In this document: positions 26,960 through 35,872 of the stretch, piece by piece
Numbering within the stretch: the stretch's first letter is position 1
Layout: each line of letters begins with the position of its first letter
Origin: Paenibacillus odorifer
GTDB taxonomy: Bacteria > Bacillota > Bacilli > Paenibacillales > Paenibacillaceae
Assembly: GCF_000758725.1 (NCBI RefSeq)
Contig: NZ_CP009428.1
Location: 4,030,001 to 4,094,000 of the forward strand
Direction: 5' to 3'
DNA: 64,000 nucleotides
Position numbers and translations under genes: made by a program
The notes under the pieces: generated by a model
What the model saw: the letters and a program-made list of their open reading frames with translations, nothing else
Databases searched by the model: none
Told to the model about the DNA's origin: nothing

Positions 26960-28840
26960 TTATTTCATGATTTTGCAAATATCATTGGTGAATTGAACAG
27001 GATCACTAACCTGTAGACCTTCGATCAACAGGGCTTGGTTGTACAGCAGGTTCGTGTATAAACCGAGCTTTTCTTTGTCGTTCTCTGCTGCCGCCTTCAA
27101 GGACTGGAATACTTCGTGATGGATGTTGATTTCAAGTACCTTATCCGCTTGCACCTCTTGGCCATTCGGCATCGATTTCAGAATTTTCTCCATCTCGATC
27201 GTCAGCTCACCTTCTGCAGAGAGACATACCGGATGAGTCTTTAAACGTTTGGAAGCTTTAACATTTTTCACTTTGCCGGACAGGATGTCCTTCATCGCTT
27301 CAAAAAGCTCCTTGTTTTCGTTCTCTTCCGCTTCCGTTGGCTTGTCCGCTTCGTCGGCTTCGATCCCCAGATCTCCGCTGGATACGGATTTAAATTCTTT
27401 TTCCTTATAAGACTGAATCATCTTGATCGCAAATTCATCAATATCATCAGTGAAGTAGAGAATTTCATACCCTTTATCCGATACAAGCTCGGTTTGCGGG
27501 AGCTTCTCGATTCTGTCGATCGACTCTCCGGAAGCATAGTAGATATACTTCTGATCTTCTGGCATTCTTGAGACGTATTCGTCCAGCGTAACCAGCTTCT
27601 TCTCCTTGGAGGAGTAGAACATCAACAAATCTTGAAGGGTGTCTTTGTGCATCCCATAATCGTTATAAACACCAAACTTAAGCTGTCTGCCAAAAGCATT
27701 ATAGAACTGCTCATATTTCTCTCTTTCATCCTTCAGCAGGCTTTGCAGTTGGCTTTTCACTTTATTCTTAATGTTCTTAGCGATCAGAGTCAGCTGACGG
27801 TCATGCTGGAGCATCTCTCTGGAAATGTTCAAGGAAAGATCCTCTGAGTCCACCATACCTTTTACAAAACTGAAGTAATCAGGCAGCAGATCCGCACATT
27901 TGTTCATGATCAACACACCGTTGGAATAGAGCTCAAGACCTTTTTCATATTCCTTTGTGTAATAGTCAAACGGTGTATTTTCTGGGATGAACAAAATCGC
28001 ATTGTACACTACAGCACCATCAGCACTGATATGAATATGTTTAAGCGGCTTATCGAAGCCGTAACGTTTCTCTGCATAGAAGTTATCGTAATCTTCTGTA
28101 GTCAGCTCGCTTTTGTTCTTGCGCCAGATTGGCACCATGCTGTTTACGGTTTGTTCTTGAACAACTTCTTCGAACTCATTCTCCGTGCCTTCTTTTGGCT
28201 TTTGTTCCTTCAAGTCCATTTTGATTGGGAAACGGATGAAGTCGGAGTATTTTTTAATGATGGATTTCAGGCGATATTCTTCCAAATATTCATCATATTG
28301 ATCTTCTTCAGTATTCTCTTTAATCTTCAAAATCACATCAGTGCCGACAGAATCCTTCTCAACAGTCTCGATGGTATAGCCGTCAGCGCCCTTAGACTCC
28401 CATTTAAAGGCCTCGTCGCTGCCTAATGCCTTACTGATCACTATAACGTCATCAGCCACCATAAACGCAGCGTAGAAGCCCACTCCGAACTGTCCGATGA
28501 TATTGTGGCCATCTTTAGCTTCGTTCTCTTTCTTAAAAGCAAGAGATCCACTCTTCGCGATTGTACCTAAGTTATTCTCCAGCTCCTCTTGTGTCATCCC
28601 GATACCTGTATCGGAAATCGTCAAGGTTCTGTTCGCCTTATCGGCGGTCACTTTAATATAATAATCCTCTTTATTGAAGACCAGGCCTTCATCAGCTAAG
28701 GCTTTGTAATAGATCTTATCAATCGCATCACTTGCATTGGAAATCAGTTCACGCAGGAAAATTTCCCGTTGAGTATAAATGGAGTTAATCATCATTTCCA
28801 GCAATCTTTTCGATTCGGCTTTAAACTCTTTTTTGGCCAT
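26960..28840 (-). CDS. htpG: Hsp90-family chaperone HtpG
   Basis: ATP-dependent cytosolic chaperone dimer of 626 residues, full length for bacterial Hsp90. The GHKL ATPase domain shows [12 protein letters not shown] (N1 box), [13 protein letters not shown] and [15 protein letters not shown]; the middle domain has [11 protein letters not shown] with its catalytic-loop Arg, and the C-terminal dimerisation part is complete. It is a single gene with AAAGGAG before the ATG. A consensus sigma-A promoter and a CIRCE operator lie just upstream, so HrcA should repress it, unlike the CIRCE-free htpG of B. subtilis. Confidence 0.97.
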   Translation of the reverse strand: MAKKEFKAESKRLLEMMINSIYTQREIFLRELISNASDAIDKIYYKALADEGLVFNKEDYYIKVTADKANRTLTISDTGIGMTQEELENNLGTIAKSGSLAFKKENEAKDGHNIIGQFGVGFYAAFMVADDVIVISKALGSDEAFKWESKGADGYTIETVEKDSVGTDVILKIKENTEEDQYDEYLEEYRLKSIIKKYSDFIRFPIKMDLKEQKPKEGTENEFEEVVQEQTVNSMVPIWRKNKSELTTEDYDNFYAEKRYGFDKPLKHIHISADGAVVYNAILFIPENTPFDYYTKEYEKGLELYSNGVLIMNKCADLLPDYFSFVKGMVDSEDLSLNISREMLQHDRQLTLIAKNIKNKVKSQLQSLLKDEREKYEQFYNAFGRQLKFGVYNDYGMHKDTLQDLLMFYSSKEKKLVTLDEYVSRMPEDQKYIYYASGESIDRIEKLPQTELVSDKGYEILYFTDDIDEFAIKMIQSYKEKEFKSVSSGDLGIEADEADKPTEAEENENKELFEAMKDILSGKVKNVKASKRLKTHPVCLSAEGELTIEMEKILKSMPNGQEVQADKVLEINIHHEVFQSLKAAAENDKEKLGLYTNLLYNQALLIEGLQVSDPVQFTNDICKIMK

Positions 28841-28890
28841 GAATAAATAAATCTCCTTTCAAAATAACCTTATTATTCATCATTCCGTGA

Positions 28891-28917
28891 TTAGCACTCT
28901 TCTTAGATGAGTGCTAA
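28891..28917 (-). promoter_or_regulatory. CIRCE operator (HrcA site) of htpG
   Basis: TTAGCACTC-N9-GAGTGCTAA, matching the CIRCE inverted repeat in all but the fixed arm details, sits at the expected start point of transcription, about 12 bases downstream of the -10 element. Confidence 0.93.
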
Positions 28918-28928
28918 TTCTTCTTTTT

Positions 28929-28957
28929 ATATAACATAAACTGATTTTCAATGTCAA
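28929..28957 (-). promoter_or_regulatory. Sigma-A promoter of htpG
   Basis: TTGACA (28952-28957), 17-bp spacer, TTATAT (28929-28934) on the minus strand, just upstream of CIRCE. Confidence 0.82.
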
Positions 28958-29093
28958 ATTTTTTGGCTACTTTCATATGAAAATATAACCATTTACAATT
29001 CCCTTGCAATCCTATTGATTGTATGATTTAAATAGATTAGATACATAATTTCCAAATAAAGGTTTATCCATTTCGGATTTGGGAGGTCTTTAA

Positions 29094-29516
29094 ATGAATG
29101 AACAAGCAATGTCCGCTTTAAATTCCACAATAAAAAGCCCCGTAAAGAACTTAATTGGCAGTGTATTCATTCCCGTACATGATATTGAAAAATCCCGTCG
29201 CTGGTATTGCCAAGTCCTGGGGCTTCCAGAGACAGATTGTAAGATCATGAACGGTCATTTATGCCCGCTGCCTATGCAGGGAAACACTGGAATCATACTG
29301 GATACCATGCCGTTGTGGGGCGGCTTAGAACCTGAAGGAACACCGCCCATTACAACACCAGCTTTTTTGTTACTGACCGATGATTTGCAAGCCTCTTTCA
29401 ATTATGTGAAGGCTCTCGGTGTAGAGCTAGTAACTGAAATTCAAGATGAGCATTGGTTTGTTGTGAAAGATCCTGATGGGAATAAATTAATGATTTGCAA
29501 GCAACATTTGGATTAA
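29094..29516 (+). CDS. VOC-family (glyoxalase/bleomycin-resistance-like) protein
   Basis: Small metalloenzyme-like protein of 140 residues built from two beta-alpha-beta-beta-beta modules. IPVHDIEKSRRWYCQVLGL opens the first module, and HWFVVKDPDGNKLMICKQ closes the second with the Glu/Asp position of the metal site changed to Lys or Cys, so metal binding is uncertain. GGGAGG precedes the ATG. Its last 30 bases overlap the convergent LysR gene. Family members act on glyoxal adducts, fosfomycin or bleomycin-type compounds, or as dioxygenases; function is open. Confidence 0.8.
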   Translation: MNEQAMSALNSTIKSPVKNLIGSVFIPVHDIEKSRRWYCQVLGLPETDCKIMNGHLCPLPMQGNTGIILDTMPLWGGLEPEGTPPITTPAFLLLTDDLQASFNYVKALGVELVTEIQDEHWFVVKDPDGNKLMICKQHLD

Positions 29517-30362
29517 AAATTGAAGCGGTTGTGATTTCCACTTCTTAGGGTGCATCAGAAGCTGCAGATCAAAGTGAATTTCGGGATGAATAAAGGACAG
29601 CTCCGCCAAGCTTCCTCGTTCAATTTCTTCCTCTGCCACGATTTTTGGTAACAAAGCAATTCCAAGGCCATTCATTACACAACGTTTGATGGCCTCCAGA
29701 TTCGAAAGCTCAAAACCTATGCGGAATATGATCCCGTGCTCTTTTAACAAATTCTCGAACAGACTGCGGTAAATACAGCTTTCCTCCGAGACTATTAGCT
29801 CACAGTTATTCAGATCGTTTAGGGTTACCGTATCCATCTGGGCAAGCGGATGATGAATGGGGGCTATCAATACAAGCGGCTCATCTCTGACGATCGTACG
29901 CTCAAGGATGGAATCCGCAGTGGTGCGATCCAACATTAAGCCTAGATCTACTTCGCCATCTTTTATTTTGGCAAGAAGATTAGCTTCCTGCATCGTTTGC
30001 AGATGAATATCCAGCTTCGGAAATTTAGTCCTTAGCTGCTGCAGGTAAGGAGGTAAATAAAAGGCCGCTAAAGAATCTATCGTCCCAATAGTTATCGTTC
30101 CTCCGATTTGCTGGGCGATGGTTTCTTTTGAACGATCATACAAATCCAAAATCTCCACGAACAGCTTCAATAACTCTTCTCCTGGCGGGGTAAGCCGCAG
30201 CTGACGGCCATGCCTCTCTATTAAAGGTACTCCATATTCCTTCTCTATCTTCTGTATTTGCATCGTCACACTTGATTGTGCATATCCCAATTCTTCAGCA
30301 GCTCGCGTAAAGCTCTGACGTTTAGCCACCTCGCGGAAGGTTCGTAAATAGGTTAAATCCAT
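29487..30362 (-). CDS. LysR-family regulator next to dapA-like gene
   Basis: Regulator of 291 residues: winged helix-turn-helix at 1-60 (FTRAAEELGYAQSSVTMQI) and an effector-binding domain beginning GGTITIGTIDSLAAF. It is divergent from the dapA-like gene with 121 bases between the starts, so that gene is its probable target. The 3' end overlaps the convergent VOC gene by 30 bases, which leaves no room for separate terminators. A LysR-regulated DapA paralogue suggests induction by a specific substrate rather than housekeeping lysine synthesis. Confidence 0.87.
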   Translation of the reverse strand: MDLTYLRTFREVAKRQSFTRAAEELGYAQSSVTMQIQKIEKEYGVPLIERHGRQLRLTPPGEELLKLFVEILDLYDRSKETIAQQIGGTITIGTIDSLAAFYLPPYLQQLRTKFPKLDIHLQTMQEANLLAKIKDGEVDLGLMLDRTTADSILERTIVRDEPLVLIAPIHHPLAQMDTVTLNDLNNCELIVSEESCIYRSLFENLLKEHGIIFRIGFELSNLEAIKRCVMNGLGIALLPKIVAEEEIERGSLAELSFIHPEIHFDLQLLMHPKKWKSQPLQFLIQMLLANH

Positions 30363-30483
30363 TACCTCACCCTAACATCAATATTTTTGATGATCCATAT
30401 CATTTATTATAGCTAACGACGATGCTACTTTCCATGGTAAAGTGTATGTAGAGGAATTAAAATATTTTGGAGGCCGATAATTT

Positions 30484-31380
30484 ATGCTTACAGAACAACA
30501 GATTTATGGAGTTTATGTCCCCGTGGTCACCCCGTTCAATGCTGCTGGTGAAGTTGATTTGGATTCGTATCAGCGTTATGTAAAGAACATTATTAACAAC
30601 AGCATACAAGGTCTGGTCGTTAATGGAACCACCGGAGAATCGCCCACTGTAACCGTAAATGAAATGCAGCTTCTAGTAAACACTTCCCGTGAGCTTCTAC
30701 AATCCACATCAATCCCCTTAGTAGTTGGTACAGGTACCAATGATACAGCCTCTACGGTTGCACGCACGGAAATTGCTGCAAACCTTGGTGCTGATTGTGC
30801 ACTAGTAGTCGTACCTTATTATAGTCGTCCTTCACAAGAGGGTATCATTGCCCATTTCCGCAAAGCAGCAGAAGTAGGCATACCTATCATGGCTTATGAT
30901 ATTCCAAGTCGTACAGGTACCGCCATGACGGTAGATACTGCACGTACAATCCTAGAAATGAATAATGTTGTCGGTTTAAAAGACTGCTCAGGCAGTACAA
31001 AAATGGTTACAGAGTTAGTCCGTACAGGTGCTAAACCTGTGCTTGGCGGCGATGATTCCCTCTTTTATGAAATGCTTAGCTGCGGAGCAGCTGGGGGTAT
31101 GCTCGCTACTGCCAACGTTTATCCGGCAGAATGCCTTCGTATCTTTGAAGCCTTTACATCTGGTCAAGTGGACTTCGCTAAAGAAAGCTTTGAACAACTA
31201 CTGCCGATCATCCGCCTATTGTTCAAGGAATCGAATCCCGCTCCAATTAAATGGATGCTTAACCAAAACGGCCTACTATCCTCGGATACGCTTCGCCTCC
31301 CTATGACTTCCATCAGCACAGGACTTCAGCAAGAACTGAGCCCCTATGTTCAGGACAATACAATTGAAGCAACCGCATAA
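30484..31380 (+). CDS. DapA-family aldolase, second copy (dihydrodipicolinate synthase-like)
   Basis: Class I aldolase of 298 residues. The Schiff-base lysine is K166 in VVGLKDCSG, with Y138 and R143 in AYDIPSRTG and T49/T50 in VNGTTGESPT, so all residues of a true 4-hydroxy-tetrahydrodipicolinate synthase are present (pyruvate plus aspartate semialdehyde). A second dapA lies at 59073-59948 in the lysine/DPA cluster. Because this copy is isolated and paired with a LysR gene, it may serve DPA or lysine under another condition, or use another aldehyde. The ATG follows TTGGAGG. It ends at a clear terminator. Confidence 0.85.
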   Translation: MLTEQQIYGVYVPVVTPFNAAGEVDLDSYQRYVKNIINNSIQGLVVNGTTGESPTVTVNEMQLLVNTSRELLQSTSIPLVVGTGTNDTASTVARTEIAANLGADCALVVVPYYSRPSQEGIIAHFRKAAEVGIPIMAYDIPSRTGTAMTVDTARTILEMNNVVGLKDCSGSTKMVTELVRTGAKPVLGGDDSLFYEMLSCGAAGGMLATANVYPAECLRIFEAFTSGQVDFAKESFEQLLPIIRLLFKESNPAPIKWMLNQNGLLSSDTLRLPMTSISTGLQQELSPYVQDNTIEATA

Positions 31381-31390
31381 ATGAAATAAC

Positions 31391-31428
31391 AACAGCCGTT
31401 GTACAGTGAGGAACTGTTTAGCGGCTGT
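31391..31428 (+). terminator. Terminator of the second dapA gene
   Basis: AACAGCCGTTGTACAGT / ACTGTTTAGCGGCTGTT hairpin with a TTTTTTG tail. Confidence 0.85.
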
Positions 31429-31464
31429 TTTTTGTTGTAAATCATCAGGACATAAAACATAAAA

Positions 31465-31511
31465 AACTGCACCTCCAAATGTTAGTTGTGTCTAACAATT
31501 GGGGTGCAGTT
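31465..31511 (-). terminator. Terminator of the DEAD-box helicase gene
   Basis: AACTGCACC / GGTGCAGTT long stem with inner CTAACA/TGTTAG, followed by six T on the minus strand. Confidence 0.85.
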
Positions 31512-31568
31512 CAATTTACTCTGACGTTTTTTTATTTTGCTATAGAAACGATACGCATTCAAACTTAC

Positions 31569-32957
31569 TTATCTGCTGCTCGTTTTTTGTCTTCCTTTTG
31601 TGAACCACTCGGACTTTGGCTTCAATGGAGGGTTAGACTTAGGTTTTGCTTTAGCTGGTTTGGATGCCGCTGATTTTGTTGCTGCCGGTTTTGTTGCCCC
31701 AGGTTTAGCAGTTGCTGGTTTGGAATTCGACGGTCTGGAAGACGATGGTCTCGAAGCTGCTGCTTTCGAACCTGACGGTTTCGCCGAACGATCTGTCTTC
31801 ATTTGCGTTTTACGAGACATCGGATAAGGATGATCCTTAACTTCCGGAATCGATTTTCCAATCAATTTTTCAATATCTTTAAGGAAAGGAAGCTCTTCAG
31901 CTTCGCAAAAAGAAATTGCCGTTCCGCTCAATCCCGCTCTGCCTGTACGACCGATCCGGTGCACATAGGTTTCCGGAATGTTCGGTAAGTTGAAGTTAAT
32001 TACGTGAGACAGCTCATCAATATCAATTCCCCGGGCAGCTATATCCGTAGCTACGAGAACACGAGTCGCACCGCTTTTAAAATTCCGCAAGGCGTTCTGG
32101 CGATCATTTTGAGATTTATTGCCGTGTATGGCTTGAGCAGCAATGTTCACTTTAGCCAGATCGCGGGTAACACGGTCTGCACCACGTTTGGTACGAGTAA
32201 ACACCAAAGCTGAGACAATGGATTTATCCTGTAACAGCAGGTTCAATTGGTTTTGCTTATTTCCATTCTCTAATAAATAGATCGATTGATTGATTCTATC
32301 CGCAGTAGATGACACAGGTGTGATTTCTACCTTGACTGGATTCACAAGCAATGTTTTGATCAATTTAGAAATTTCAGTTGGCATCGTTGCCGAGAAAAAC
32401 AGAGTTTGCTTCTTCGTAGGCATTTTGGCGATGATTCGTTTCACATCATGGATAAAGCCCATATCCAGCATCCGGTCAGCTTCATCCAGAACTAAAATTT
32501 GTACATATTGCAGATCTACACGTTTCTGATTGATCAGGTCGATAAGTCTACCAGGGGTAGCAATAAGAATATCGGCACCTTGATTCAGTGCACGTTCTTG
32601 CACTTTCTGTGACACACCGCCAACAATGGCAGCAGAGCGGATATCTGTATATTGGCTATACGCTTTTATGTTATCAGCAATTTGAATCGCTAGTTCTCTT
32701 GTCGGTGTTAAAATCAACGAGCGAATGCGTCGCACATTATTGGATTTGTTTGGGTTGGATTGTTCGCTTAACAATTGAATAATAGGCACGGAAAATGCAG
32801 CTGTTTTTCCTGTTCCCGTTTGCGCGCATCCAAGTAAATCTCTACCCGCTAATACAGCTGGAATCGACTGCTCCTGTATTGGTGTAGGTGATGTATAGTT
32901 TTCTTTGCTTAAAGCCTTCAAAATTGCAGGCACAATATTCAGTTCATTAAATGTCAT
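31569..32957 (-). CDS. DEAD-box ATP-dependent RNA helicase
   Basis: RNA remodelling enzyme of 462 residues. Motifs in order: Q motif near residue 25-31 (PTPIQEQ), Walker A AQTGTGKT (45-52), TPTRELA, TPGR, DEAD (158-161), SAT (about 190), and HRIGRTGRAG in the second RecA lobe. The last 75 residues form a low-complexity tail of Lys/Pro/Ser/Ala repeats (SKPATAKPGATKPAATK), a likely RNA-binding disordered region as in RhlE/CshA types. Such proteins act in ribosome assembly, mRNA decay and cold adaptation. Single gene; the start follows AAGGAGACCC. Confidence 0.94.
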   Translation of the reverse strand: MTFNELNIVPAILKALSKENYTSPTPIQEQSIPAVLAGRDLLGCAQTGTGKTAAFSVPIIQLLSEQSNPNKSNNVRRIRSLILTPTRELAIQIADNIKAYSQYTDIRSAAIVGGVSQKVQERALNQGADILIATPGRLIDLINQKRVDLQYVQILVLDEADRMLDMGFIHDVKRIIAKMPTKKQTLFFSATMPTEISKLIKTLLVNPVKVEITPVSSTADRINQSIYLLENGNKQNQLNLLLQDKSIVSALVFTRTKRGADRVTRDLAKVNIAAQAIHGNKSQNDRQNALRNFKSGATRVLVATDIAARGIDIDELSHVINFNLPNIPETYVHRIGRTGRAGLSGTAISFCEAEELPFLKDIEKLIGKSIPEVKDHPYPMSRKTQMKTDRSAKPSGSKAAASRPSSSRPSNSKPATAKPGATKPAATKSAASKPAKAKPKSNPPLKPKSEWFTKGRQKTSSR

Positions 32958-33207
32958 TGGGTCTCCTTAATTTCTAATACATATATTCTTAACAATAAAT
33001 CCTTTTGTCACGTCATAAACCATAATCATAACACAATAAGTTACATAATAATAGATTTTCTTTATCATCACACCAATTTTCATTAAAAATCCATTTCAGG
33101 ATACTATTCGTTCTGCTCGTACAGAAATATTTTGCTAACCGTAAAATACTCCTCCTCAATTTATCCTGGGGCGTATCTTTTGTTGATCCTGTTGATCCTG
33201 TTGAGCA

Positions 33208-33389
33208 ATCGGACTCAGACGCCCTTATTTTGAGGATTCATGGTTTTTGGCGATGCTATCGGACTCAGATGCACTTATTCACACCTTCGAAGCCCAATTC
33301 AGTACAAATATAAGGCAATAAGAGCTATGCGGTCCGATACCTTGGCAAAATAGATCAAAATGCTGAAATAGCTGCGATACAGTCCGATA
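33208..33389. repeat. Four-arm element, locus C
   Basis: Forward arms ATCGGACTCAGACGCCCTTA at 33208 and TATCGGACTCAGATGCACTT at 33257; inverted arms ending CGGTCCGATA at 33339 and CAGTCCGATA at 33389. Arm spacing is 49-50 bp on both sides. It sits in the 650-bp gene-free gap between the helicase start and the pduL terminator. Confidence 0.85.
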
Positions 33390-33426
33390 CGTACAAGCGG
33401 TCGGGTAAACCACGCAAACTTTACAG

Positions 33427-33561
33427 CACGCGGATCAGACACGCAATCCTTACAGCACGCAGATCAGACACGCAATCCTTACAGCACGCGGATCAGACAC
33501 GCAATCCTTACAGCACGCGGATCAGACACGCAATCCTTACAGCACGCGGATCAGACACGCA
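33427..33561. repeat. 29-bp direct tandem repeat, five copies
   Basis: Unit CACGC(G/A)GATCAGACACGC plus AATCCTTACAG starts at 33427, 33456, 33485, 33514 and 33543 (last copy partial). Units abut without spacers, so no CRISPR. It lies between the four-arm element and the pduL terminator. Confidence 0.93.
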
Positions 33562-33567
33562 CAAAAA

Positions 33568-33589
33568 AGCGGAGGATTTCTCCCCCGCT
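33568..33589 (-). terminator. Terminator of pduL
   Basis: AGCGGAGGA / TCCCCCGCT stem with a four-base loop, then CTTTTTTG on the minus strand. Confidence 0.8.
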
Positions 33590-33615
33590 TCTTATCTTTG
33601 CTATAACTATGATGA

Positions 33616-34188
33616 CTATTCTACGATTTCAGCAGTATCGCCGTTGTTGGCACCTGCAGCGTTAGCTTCGTCAGTGTCAATATGCATATCCAGTTTAAAG
33701 CTGTCTGATACGCGTGCAATTACGTTCTCCAATACGAGACCACGATCGCCTCCGAGACGAACTTTAAGCAATTGCTTATCAGCAATGCCCCAAGCTTCAG
33801 CTTCAGAAGTATGGAAGTGAATGTGACGAGCGGCGATGATAACGCCTTGTTCCAATTCTACTTCGCCAGCAGGTCCTTTAAGCGTAATGCCAGGTGTTCC
33901 ATCAATATTTCCAGATTCGCGAACTGGAGCTTTCACGCCAAGTGCGAAGGAGTCAGTACGGGAAATTTCTAATTGGGAAGCCGGACGAGCAGGTCCCAAA
34001 ATTCTTACTTTGTCAAATTTACCTTTGCTGCCGATAACTGCTACTTGCTCATTTGCTGCAAACTGTCCTGGTTGAGAGAGGGGTTTGAACTCCGTTAGTT
34101 GATATCCTGGGCCAAACAAAGCCTCCACATGCTCTTGCGTAAGGTGAATATGTCTAGCCGACACACCTACGGGTACAGTCTTACTCAT
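33616..34188 (-). CDS. pduL: Phosphate propanoyltransferase PduL-type (phosphotransacylase)
   Basis: Converts acyl-CoA and phosphate to acyl phosphate. ATG 34188 (190 residues) is chosen because AAGGAG lies ten bases before it; the longer frame to 34233 adds an unlikely leader. The two PduL barrel repeats each show the zinc-binding His cluster: SARHIHL near residue 10 and AARHIHFH near 119. No encapsulation peptide is visible at the N terminus and no microcompartment genes are nearby, so it probably works as a free cytosolic phosphotransacylase in acetate or propionate formation. Own terminators lie on both sides. Confidence 0.92.
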   Translation of the reverse strand: MSKTVPVGVSARHIHLTQEHVEALFGPGYQLTEFKPLSQPGQFAANEQVAVIGSKGKFDKVRILGPARPASQLEISRTDSFALGVKAPVRESGNIDGTPGITLKGPAGEVELEQGVIIAARHIHFHTSEAEAWGIADKQLLKVRLGGDRGLVLENVIARVSDSFKLDMHIDTDEANAAGANNGDTAEIVE

Positions 34189-34263
34189 AGTAAAGTCACT
34201 CCTTGTATTTTCTCTAGTATCTGTACAAGCCATTAACCATTATACATCTTCTTAACCAAAAAT

Positions 34264-34297
34264 AAAAAGCCCCACATCATAACGAGGGCCTTTTTTT
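34264..34297 (-). terminator. Terminator of the M19 dipeptidase gene
   Basis: AAAAAGGCCC / GGGGCTTTTT imperfect stem with T run on the minus strand, 30 bases after the dipeptidase stop. Confidence 0.65.
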
Positions 34298-34326
34298 CGA
34301 CAATTCATACTTTTAGAACAGGATTG

Positions 34327-35292
34327 TCATGATTTAGACACCTGTGAAGGTAAGTTTGTACGCAAGTAGGAGACCGCATTCTCATATAACCAACCTTTAA
34401 CGGAAGCTTCTGGATAGTAACGAAGCAGGTGCTCGGCAAGCTCAGGGTATTTTCCCGGATGTTCCATATTCTCTACCCAAGTGTCAATGCCGTCAAAGTC
34501 CGAACCAAACATCATATGTTTCTCCCCACCTAGACTACATACATGATCAATATGCTTTAACAAATCATCTATACGAGCTTTTCCATCATCACATACAAAC
34601 CACGGATAAAAGGTCAGGCCCATTCTTCCGTCCATTGCAATTAATGCTTTAATCTGTTCATCATTTAAATTTCTAACATGCCCACAGATTGCTGCGGCGT
34701 TCGAATGGGAAGCTATAAACGGACGTGTGCTTAAGTCGGCTAGCTCCCAAAAACCTGCCTGAGACAAATGCGACACATCAAGCAGCATTCCACTGTCGTT
34801 GCACCATTCGATCAGCTTTCGCCCTTTTTCCGTAAATCCGCCGTTGCGCTGCTCCAATACTCCGTCCGCTGCCCAATTGGCATAATTCCATGTGATCCCC
34901 AAAAACCGCACGCCAAGCTCAAAGCAGAGCTGTGCATAAAATAGGTTCCCTTCTAGACCGTCTACACCCTCCAGAGAGAGCATTCCCCATGGTGATGCTC
35001 CAGCTGCTCGTTTACCTACCTCCTCCTTCCAACGCAGCCACTGAAGGCTCTCTGCGCCTAATATTTTTTGCCGGTACAAATCAATTTGTCCTAAAACATT
35101 CTCAAAGCTAGGTCTACCTCTACTTGCCGAAAGGTAGATCGCAAAAATCTGCAATTCTACACCGCCCGCTACCAACCGCTCTCCGGTAACATCCAACCGG
35201 GGATCATTCTTAAAATCCATATCCGGTGATGCTTGCATTTTACTCAGCACATCACAATGAAAATCCGCAACCTGTAGCTTATCGGTTCTCAT
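34327..35292 (-). CDS. M19-family membrane-dipeptidase-like zinc hydrolase
   Basis: Zinc dipeptidase of 321 residues, related to renal dipeptidase. Metal ligands appear as ADFHCD near residue 9-14, the bridging Glu in MLSLEGVDGL, and the two His positions in DVSHLSQAGF and IASHSNAAAICGH; GSDFDG contributes the last Asp. There is no signal peptide, so unlike the animal enzyme it is cytosolic. Homologues with D-amino-acid or L-D dipeptide activity are known in Bacillales and may recycle wall peptides. It lies between pduL and spoVS with its own terminator, so is probably a single unit. Confidence 0.9.
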   Translation of the reverse strand: MRTDKLQVADFHCDVLSKMQASPDMDFKNDPRLDVTGERLVAGGVELQIFAIYLSASRGRPSFENVLGQIDLYRQKILGAESLQWLRWKEEVGKRAAGASPWGMLSLEGVDGLEGNLFYAQLCFELGVRFLGITWNYANWAADGVLEQRNGGFTEKGRKLIEWCNDSGMLLDVSHLSQAGFWELADLSTRPFIASHSNAAAICGHVRNLNDEQIKALIAMDGRMGLTFYPWFVCDDGKARIDDLLKHIDHVCSLGGEKHMMFGSDFDGIDTWVENMEHPGKYPELAEHLLRYYPEASVKGWLYENAVSYLRTNLPSQVSKS

Positions 35293-35368
35293 CCCAAGCC
35301 CTCGCTTTCATGCAGCCCTATTCCAGATTCTATGCTTAAAAACGCCAGACTATATACCAAAAGCAAAA

Positions 35369-35394
35369 AACCTGTTTACATAAGTAAACAGGTT
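35369..35394 (-). terminator. Terminator of spoVS
   Basis: Perfect AACCTGTTTAC / GTAAACAGGTT stem with ATAA loop, 18 bases past the spoVS stop, followed by TTTTTG on the minus strand. Confidence 0.9.
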
Positions 35395-35412
35395 CATCGT
35401 TCTATGCTTCTA

Positions 35413-35673
35413 TTATCTGGGTTCTACAATCAATTTAATCGCGGTTCGATCCTCTCCATCAATCACAATGTCTGTAAATGCCGGAATGCAGATCAAATCT
35501 ACTCCGCTTGGTGCAACAAATCCCCGGGCAATGGCAACTGCTTTGACTGCTTGATTCAGTGCTCCAGCTCCAATAGCTTGTAATTCGGCCGATCCACGTT
35601 CACGAAGAACACCTGCTAAAGCGCCGGCGACGGAATTTGGATTGGATTTAGCTGATACTTTTAATACATCCAT
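35413..35673 (-). CDS. spoVS: Stage V sporulation protein S
   Basis: Small Alba-fold protein of 86 residues needed for normal spore coat and core development; loss of it in B. subtilis blocks sporulation at stage V. MDVLKVSAKSNPNSVAGALA and GAGALNQAVKAVAIARGF are near-invariant in the family. GGGGAGG precedes the ATG. A good sigma-H-type promoter lies about 55 bases upstream, matching the known sigma-H control in B. subtilis. The next gene on the same strand is ymdB, as in B. subtilis. Confidence 0.97.
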   Translation of the reverse strand: MDVLKVSAKSNPNSVAGALAGVLRERGSAELQAIGAGALNQAVKAVAIARGFVAPSGVDLICIPAFTDIVIDGEDRTAIKLIVEPR

Positions 35674-35724
35674 AGTAAGTACCTCCCCTGGGAAAATAAT
35701 GGTGTTCTTCCACTACTTTAGATG

Positions 35725-35753
35725 TTATTCGCGAGAGAAGAAATAATTCCTTC
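35725..35753 (-). promoter_or_regulatory. Sigma-H-like promoter of spoVS
   Basis: GAAGGAATT (35745-35753), 11-bp spacer, CGCGAATAA (35725-35733) matches RnAGGAwww-N11-RnnGAATww with one mismatch. Confidence 0.7.
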
Positions 35754-35872
35754 TTTTTGCGGACTACTCTGGAGAAAATGGTACAATAGATACTCTTTTT
35801 CGATATAATAAATATCACACTTTACCCTTATTCGGCGAAATTACCCAGAAAATCACTTATCTTATCCTACTA

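Noticed and set aside
33427..33561. Possible CRISPR array with 29-bp repeats
   Set aside because: Direct tandem units without spacers.
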